Assembly: GCA_023389155.1 (NCBI GenBank)
Contig: JAEWEV010000013.1
Coordinates: 1 to 64,000, forward strand
DNA length: 64,000 nt
DNA from: Pseudomonadota bacterium
Lineage (GTDB): Bacteria > Pseudomonadota > Gammaproteobacteria > Burkholderiales > Burkholderiaceae_B
Reading direction: 5' to 3'
The notes under the pieces were generated by a model. That model worked only from the letters and a program-made list of their open reading frames with translations. It was not told the DNA's origin and ran no database searches. Both the position numbers and the translations under genes were made by a program. Position 1 is the first letter of the stretch, and every line of letters begins with the position of its first letter. Shown in pieces: positions 60,072 through 64,000 of this stretch.

Positions 60072-61640
60072 ATGACAAATCTGAAAAAACTTCCGAGTCC
60101 GCCAAATGGCAAAAGTGGTTCTACGCCCAGCAGGGCGGCCCTTAGCGCCCTGCTTTGGGAGAAGCTGTTTCGTGAAACCAGCGAATCACTGGGGCTGCAG
60201 GGACGAATCCGGCAAATGCTGGTGGCGGCCATTACCCAGGGCCATCTGACACCAGATTCACCCGTTCCGTCCAGCCGTTTTCTGTCGGAGACCCTGAAAG
60301 TTGCCCGCAACACAGTTGTATTTGCCTATCAGGAACTGGTCAGCGAAGGTTACCTCGTAACCCGAAATCGCAGCGGTCATTTTGTAGGTCAGGCGGCGCA
60401 ACAGAGAAATATGCTGGATATTACGGCCAGCGCGGGCAGTGAAGACGAAGCGGATTTCTGGCACCGAAGAATTCATGCACGACCCAGCCAACAACGCAAT
60501 ATCCGCAAGCCGGCCAACTGGCAGACGCAGCCTTATCCTTTCGTTTACGGACAGTTCGACCCCGCCTTGTTTCCGACGGCAGAGTGGCGTGAATGCTGTA
60601 TGAAGGCACTGTCTATTGTCGATATTCGCAGCTGGGCGCAGGATCTGATCATGCTGGATGATCCAGAGATCATTACGGCCATTCAGAACCAGGTGCTTCC
60701 GCGTCGGGGTTTTTCCGCTACCAAGGATGAAATCATGGTAACGGTGGGCGCGCAGCATGCCCTGTACCTGCTGGCCGATCTGCTGATCCGGCCTGGTAAC
60801 AAGGTGGGCATGGAAGAGCCAGGCTACCCGGATGCTCGGAACATTTTTGCCAGCCGCACGCGCCATGTGGTGCCAGTGCCGGTCAACGAAGAGGGCATTG
60901 ATGTTGATGCGATTACATCTGAAATGGATCTGCTGTTTGTGACGCCAAGTCATCAGTGCCCCACGGGCGTGACTATGTCGATGGCGCGGCGCCAGGCACT
61001 TCTGGAAAAGGCCAATGTCTGTAACACCGTGATTATTGAAGATGATTTCGAATTCGAAAACAGCTTCATCGACAAACCCTTTCCGGCCCTGAAAAGTCTG
61101 GATCAGAACGGGCGGGTCATTTATGTGGGCAGCCTGTCGAAAACGTTTGCCCCAGGCCTGCGACTGGGCTTTATCGTTGGCCCCAAACCGCTGGTCGACG
61201 AGCTGCGCGCGCTCAAGCGACTGATGCTGCGGCATGCACCGTCTTTCCTTCAGCGGGCGTTTGCGCTTTTCGTGTCGCTGGGGCATTATCAGTCGTTCCT
61301 GCGCCGGCAGTCGCAGGTTTATGGTCAGCGAGAACTTGCCTTGCGAGAAGCGTTGCGGGCATTGTTGCCTGCCTTCCAGATCATCTCTTCGCCCGGCGGC
61401 TCGTTCTGCTGGGTGCGCGCGCCCGAACATATCGACACAACCGCGCTGACCGCTGTCGCCTTGCAGAACGGAATTGTGCTGGAGCCGGGGGAGGTATTCT
61501 TCAGTCGGGCTTCAAAAAGTGCCCGCAGATATATTCGTTTTGGGTATGGCTCTATTGATGAGCCGAAAATTGCAGCCGGCATAAAAACTCTGGCTGATCT
61601 GGTTTCGCAGCACTTTCCGGCATCGACAAGAAAACGTTGA
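60072..61640 (+). CDS. tauR: MocR-family regulator (GntR HTH fused to PLP aminotransferase fold), TauR-like
   Basis: From the ATG at 60072, 522 residues. N-terminal GntR HTH (PVPSSRFLSETLKVARNTVV, FAYQELVSEGYL), then an aminotransferase-I domain with the PLP lysine Lys357 (VGSLSKTFAPGLRLGF) and TPSHQCPTG. MocR members sense amino compounds through PLP. TauR activates taurine genes in other bacteria, and its position after tauABC supports that role here. Confidence 0.87.
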   Translation: MTNLKKLPSPPNGKSGSTPSRAALSALLWEKLFRETSESLGLQGRIRQMLVAAITQGHLTPDSPVPSSRFLSETLKVARNTVVFAYQELVSEGYLVTRNRSGHFVGQAAQQRNMLDITASAGSEDEADFWHRRIHARPSQQRNIRKPANWQTQPYPFVYGQFDPALFPTAEWRECCMKALSIVDIRSWAQDLIMLDDPEIITAIQNQVLPRRGFSATKDEIMVTVGAQHALYLLADLLIRPGNKVGMEEPGYPDARNIFASRTRHVVPVPVNEEGIDVDAITSEMDLLFVTPSHQCPTGVTMSMARRQALLEKANVCNTVIIEDDFEFENSFIDKPFPALKSLDQNGRVIYVGSLSKTFAPGLRLGFIVGPKPLVDELRALKRLMLRHAPSFLQRAFALFVSLGHYQSFLRRQSQVYGQRELALREALRALLPAFQIISSPGGSFCWVRAPEHIDTTALTAVALQNGIVLEPGEVFFSRASKSARRYIRFGYGSIDEPKIAAGIKTLADLVSQHFPASTRKR

Positions 61641-61688
61641 TCGTTATTTCACTTATTGGTATAATTTATTTCAATAAATGAAATAAAT
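61637..61688 (+). promoter_or_regulatory. Promoter with a perfect 25-bp palindrome over its -10 (IclR gene)
   Basis: TTGATC (61637-61642) and TATAAT (61660-61665) are 17 bp apart. A perfect inverted repeat, ATTTATTTCA-ATAAA-TGAAATAAAT (61664-61688), covers the end of the -10, and a half-site TTATTTCA lies at 61644-61651. The IclR gene starts at 61700, so autorepression is likely. The -35 overlaps the stop codon of the MocR gene. Confidence 0.75.
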
Positions 61689-61699
61689 GGTGATCTACC

Positions 61700-62488
61700 A
61701 TGGATATGATCGAATCTGAGCGCATAGAAGGCAATACGCCCACCCTGCGGCTGTTTGCCCTTCTGGAAGTGATTGCCGAAAAAGACAGTTATTTTTCGCT
61801 GCAAAGCCTGAGTGAAGAGCTGGGAATCCCCAAGCCTACGCTGCATCGCATGCTTCAGCAACTGGAAAGTGCCAGGCTGATTATTCGCGATGGCGATGGC
61901 AGGCAATACAGTACCGGCAGGCGATTGCACCAAATGGCGGAAAAACTGCTGCTGAACAATACGATTCACGGTTCGCGGCGTGCCGTGCTGCGTCATCTGG
62001 TAGAGGAAATCGGCGAGAGCTGCAATATTACCGCCTGCAGCGGTAATGAGGTGCTTTATCTTGACCGTGTTGAAACGGTGGCACCTTTGCGATTCTACCT
62101 GCATCCTGGCTCGCGCGTACCTTTGCATTGTTCTGCCAGCGGCAAACTGTTTCTGGCACAGATGTCACTGTCGCAGTGCCGGCGCCTGCTGGAAGCGGCA
62201 CCACTGGAACAGTATACCCCGAATACCCTGACCCGTTATGACCTCATAGAAAAGGAAATTGATCAGGTTCGGCGCCAGGGCTATGCGATGGATAACGAAG
62301 AGTTTCTGCCCGGACTGATTTGTATCGCAGTACTGGTGCCGGGAGAAAACGGCAAATCGAATATGGGTATTGCGGCGCAGTCACCCATCATGCGTATCAC
62401 CCGGGAAAAAGCCCTGGAGTTCCTGCCTGTGCTGCGTCGCGCTGCAGATTCGCTGGCCGAAATTGAAAAGGCCAACGCCGCATCCTAA
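61700..62488 (+). CDS. IclR-family regulator
   Basis: A 262-residue regulator with N-terminal winged HTH (LQSLSEELGIPKPTLHRMLQ) and the C-terminal IclR effector domain (ITACSGNEVLYLDRVET, PLHCSASGKLFLA, GLICIAVLVPGENGKSNMG). IclR domains bind small organic acids. It lies 54 bp before cobS and its promoter carries a strong palindrome, so it probably controls itself and the cob pair. Confidence 0.92.
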   Translation: MDMIESERIEGNTPTLRLFALLEVIAEKDSYFSLQSLSEELGIPKPTLHRMLQQLESARLIIRDGDGRQYSTGRRLHQMAEKLLLNNTIHGSRRAVLRHLVEEIGESCNITACSGNEVLYLDRVETVAPLRFYLHPGSRVPLHCSASGKLFLAQMSLSQCRRLLEAAPLEQYTPNTLTRYDLIEKEIDQVRRQGYAMDNEEFLPGLICIAVLVPGENGKSNMGIAAQSPIMRITREKALEFLPVLRRAADSLAEIEKANAAS

Positions 62489-62541
62489 CTGGTTTACCTG
62501 CAGTGGTTCGCCACTGCAATTGGCAATGGAGACAGACCCCA

Positions 62542-63522
62542 ATGAGCAGCAGGCAAGATTCAGAACGCCCTGTCCGGCAGATTTCGGTCAGGGACGTATT
62601 CGGCCTTGATTCCGACATGACCGTGCCGGCGTTTTGCGAGGCGACAGAACATGTGCCGGAAATCGATACGGCCTATCATTTCAATCATGATGTCACACTT
62701 GCCATCCTTGCCGGTTTTGTTCAGAACCGGCGCGTGCTGATCCAGGGTCTGCACGGGACAGGCAAGTCCACGCATATTGAACAGGTTGCAGCCAGGCTCA
62801 ACTGGCCGTGCGTGCGGATCAATCTGGATGGCCACATCAGTCGACTGGATCTGGTTGGCAAGGATACGATCGTCTTACGTGAAGGTCGGCAGGTAACCGC
62901 ATTTCAGGAAGGTATCCTGCCATGGGCGCTGCAGCAGCCCATGGCACTCATTTTTGATGAATACGATGCCGGTCGTCCCGATGTGATGTTTGTGATTCAA
63001 CGCATCCTGGAACGTAACGGACACTTTATGCTGCTGGATCAAAACCGCAGCATTGCGCCTCATCCTGATTTTCGTCTGTTTGCAACGGCCAATACGCTTG
63101 GCCTGGGTAACCTGAACGGCCTGTATCATGGCACGCAATCGCTGAACCACGCGCAGCTGGATCGCTGGAATATCGTTGCTGCGCTCAATTACCTGCAGCC
63201 AGAAGACGAAGTACAGATTACGGCAGCACGGGTTCCGCAGATGGACAATGAGCGGGGACGGCAGACGATCCGCAAGATGGTCGATCTGGCAAACCTGACG
63301 CGCAAGGGGTTTGAAGCAGGCGATATTTCAGTGCTCATGTCGCCCAGAACGGTAATTACCTGGGCCGAGAACCGGCAGATCTTCGGCGATACCGGCCTGG
63401 CATTTCGGCTGTCATTTCTGAACAAATGTGATGATGCAGAAAAGGAATTGATTGCCGAGTATTACCAACGCTGTTTTGAAGAGGAACTGCCCGAGGCTTT
63501 TGCGGGCACCATGCTCACGTGA
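62542..63522 (+). CDS. cobS: Aerobic cobaltochelatase AAA+ subunit CobS
   Basis: From the ATG at 62542 (GGAGAC upstream), 326 residues, the size of Pseudomonas denitrificans CobS. Walker A HGTGKST at 71-77, Walker B ALIFDEYDAGRPDV, sensor LFATANTLGLG, and the CobS-specific end (NKCDDAEKELIAEYYQRCFEEELPE). CobS and CobT form the ATPase ring that helps CobN insert cobalt into hydrogenobyrinate diamide. cobT overlaps by four bases (GTGA). CobN is not in the window. Confidence 0.9.
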   Translation: MSSRQDSERPVRQISVRDVFGLDSDMTVPAFCEATEHVPEIDTAYHFNHDVTLAILAGFVQNRRVLIQGLHGTGKSTHIEQVAARLNWPCVRINLDGHISRLDLVGKDTIVLREGRQVTAFQEGILPWALQQPMALIFDEYDAGRPDVMFVIQRILERNGHFMLLDQNRSIAPHPDFRLFATANTLGLGNLNGLYHGTQSLNHAQLDRWNIVAALNYLQPEDEVQITAARVPQMDNERGRQTIRKMVDLANLTRKGFEAGDISVLMSPRTVITWAENRQIFGDTGLAFRLSFLNKCDDAEKELIAEYYQRCFEEELPEAFAGTMLT

Positions 63523-64000
63523 ACGATATTGCGCACAGCATATTTCAGCAACACACTGACGAACTGTGCGGCGCCTCGCTGCGCGCCATTTCCGGTCGAA
63601 CCAATGCGCATTTCCGGCGAGGCAGGCTGTATCTGGACGATACGCTGGTACCGGTACTGGCGCCTCACTTGCGTCTGGATGACAACAATCACTCGTTCCG
63701 CGATTTCAGGGCCGTAGCCGATGGGCTGGCATTGCGCGCCATGGCCTGCGACAGGCACGTTTACCAAGCTCATTGTCCGTCAGAAGAGACGGCACGATTA
63801 CTTTATGATTTCTTCGAACAGGTGCGGCTGGAAGCGACCGCTGCGAGAGAGTGGCCAGGGGTGCGTGCCAATGTGCAGGCACGGTTTCGCGCCTGGGCAG
63901 ATGCCTTTGAGCATTCCGAGCTGATCGAGACCAGTCTTGGGATTCTGCTCTTTACCGTCATGCTCACCGTCTGGTCGCGGGTTACGGGCTGGGTGTTGAG
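63519..64000 (+). CDS. cobT: Cobaltochelatase CobT-like subunit, N-terminal part (runs off the window)
   Basis: A GTG at 63519 overlaps the cobS stop and opens a frame that stays open to the window end (~160 residues). It contains DELCGASLRAISGRTNAHFR, ALRAMACDRHVYQAHCPSEE and YDFFEQVRLEATAAREWPG, as in CobT. The VWA domain expected at the C-terminus would lie outside. The overlap implies coupled synthesis with CobS. Confidence 0.85.
   Translation, partial: MNDIAHSIFQQHTDELCGASLRAISGRTNAHFRRGRLYLDDTLVPVLAPHLRLDDNNHSFRDFRAVADGLALRAMACDRHVYQAHCPSEETARLLYDFFEQVRLEATAAREWPGVRANVQARFRAWADAFEHSELIETSLGILLFTVMLTVWSRVTGWVL

Noticed and set aside
60258..61430. A 390-codon frame antisense to the MocR gene
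   Set aside because: Shadow ORF; the MocR frame has HTH and PLP motifs.
1..64000. CRISPR arrays
   Set aside because: No regularly spaced repeats with unique spacers; the only short tandem arrays are the 11-bp (42355) and 20-bp (31517) repeats, which have no spacers.

Overview
The window reads as a betaproteobacterial chromosome, most likely Burkholderiales/Alcaligenaceae (relatives of Bordetella, Advenella or Achromobacter). This rests on recognised gene content: the hemA-prfA-prmC-grxD order, several Bug/TctC-type periplasmic binding proteins, an AidB-type acyl-CoA dehydrogenase, a gallate-type aldolase/hydratase pair, and a taurine gene set. The genus is inferred, not proven.

Positions 1-15.6 kb look like an acquired island. 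The DNA is visibly more AT-rich than the rest and most genes are poorly known. Two copies of the 5' end of an IS3-family (IS2-like) element, in the same orientation, sit at 1-120 and about 11590-11966; the second is badly decayed. Between them lie an AraC regulator, a subtilisin-type autotransporter (1553-4654), a run of small secreted or lipid-anchored proteins (4689-8934), a large lipoprotein and an ionotropic glutamate-receptor-like channel (10369-11529). To the right is a phage-like integration module: a small HTH repressor, recurring TTGCTATAA boxes overlapping promoter elements, a boxA-like and hairpin-rich leader of about 440 nt that ends in a terminator, an unknown gene, an excisionase-like gene and a tyrosine integrase. 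The module abuts the 3' end of a tRNA-Phe gene.

Positions 15.8-39.8 kb are core chromosome. They hold haem, translation and tRNA-modification genes (hemA, prfA, prmC, grxD, queF, ttcA, folB). Next comes a vitamin B12 block: a cobalamin riboswitch, btuB and a btuF-like gene, facing away from B12-dependent metH. These are followed by an OmpA-like lipoprotein, copper export (copA/cueR with a recognisable CueR promoter), an aidB-like gene and an NDH-2. At 41.4-42.3 kb there is an orphan type VI amidase effector/immunity pair (Tae4/Tai4) with an unusual 11-bp tandem repeat upstream.

Positions 45-64 kb are mainly catabolic. A GntR-enolase-SDR-Bug set probably handles a sugar acid. A divergent LysR/Bug-galB-galC set matches the lower gallate / protocatechuate 4,5-cleavage pathway. 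A taurine cluster follows (tauX-like, tauY-like, an amino-acid-type binding protein, tauABC, and a tauR-like MocR regulator). The window ends with an IclR regulator and the start of a cobS-cobT pair (aerobic cobaltochelatase); cobT runs off the edge. A gene at 44212-44836 appears to be frameshifted in a GC dinucleotide run.
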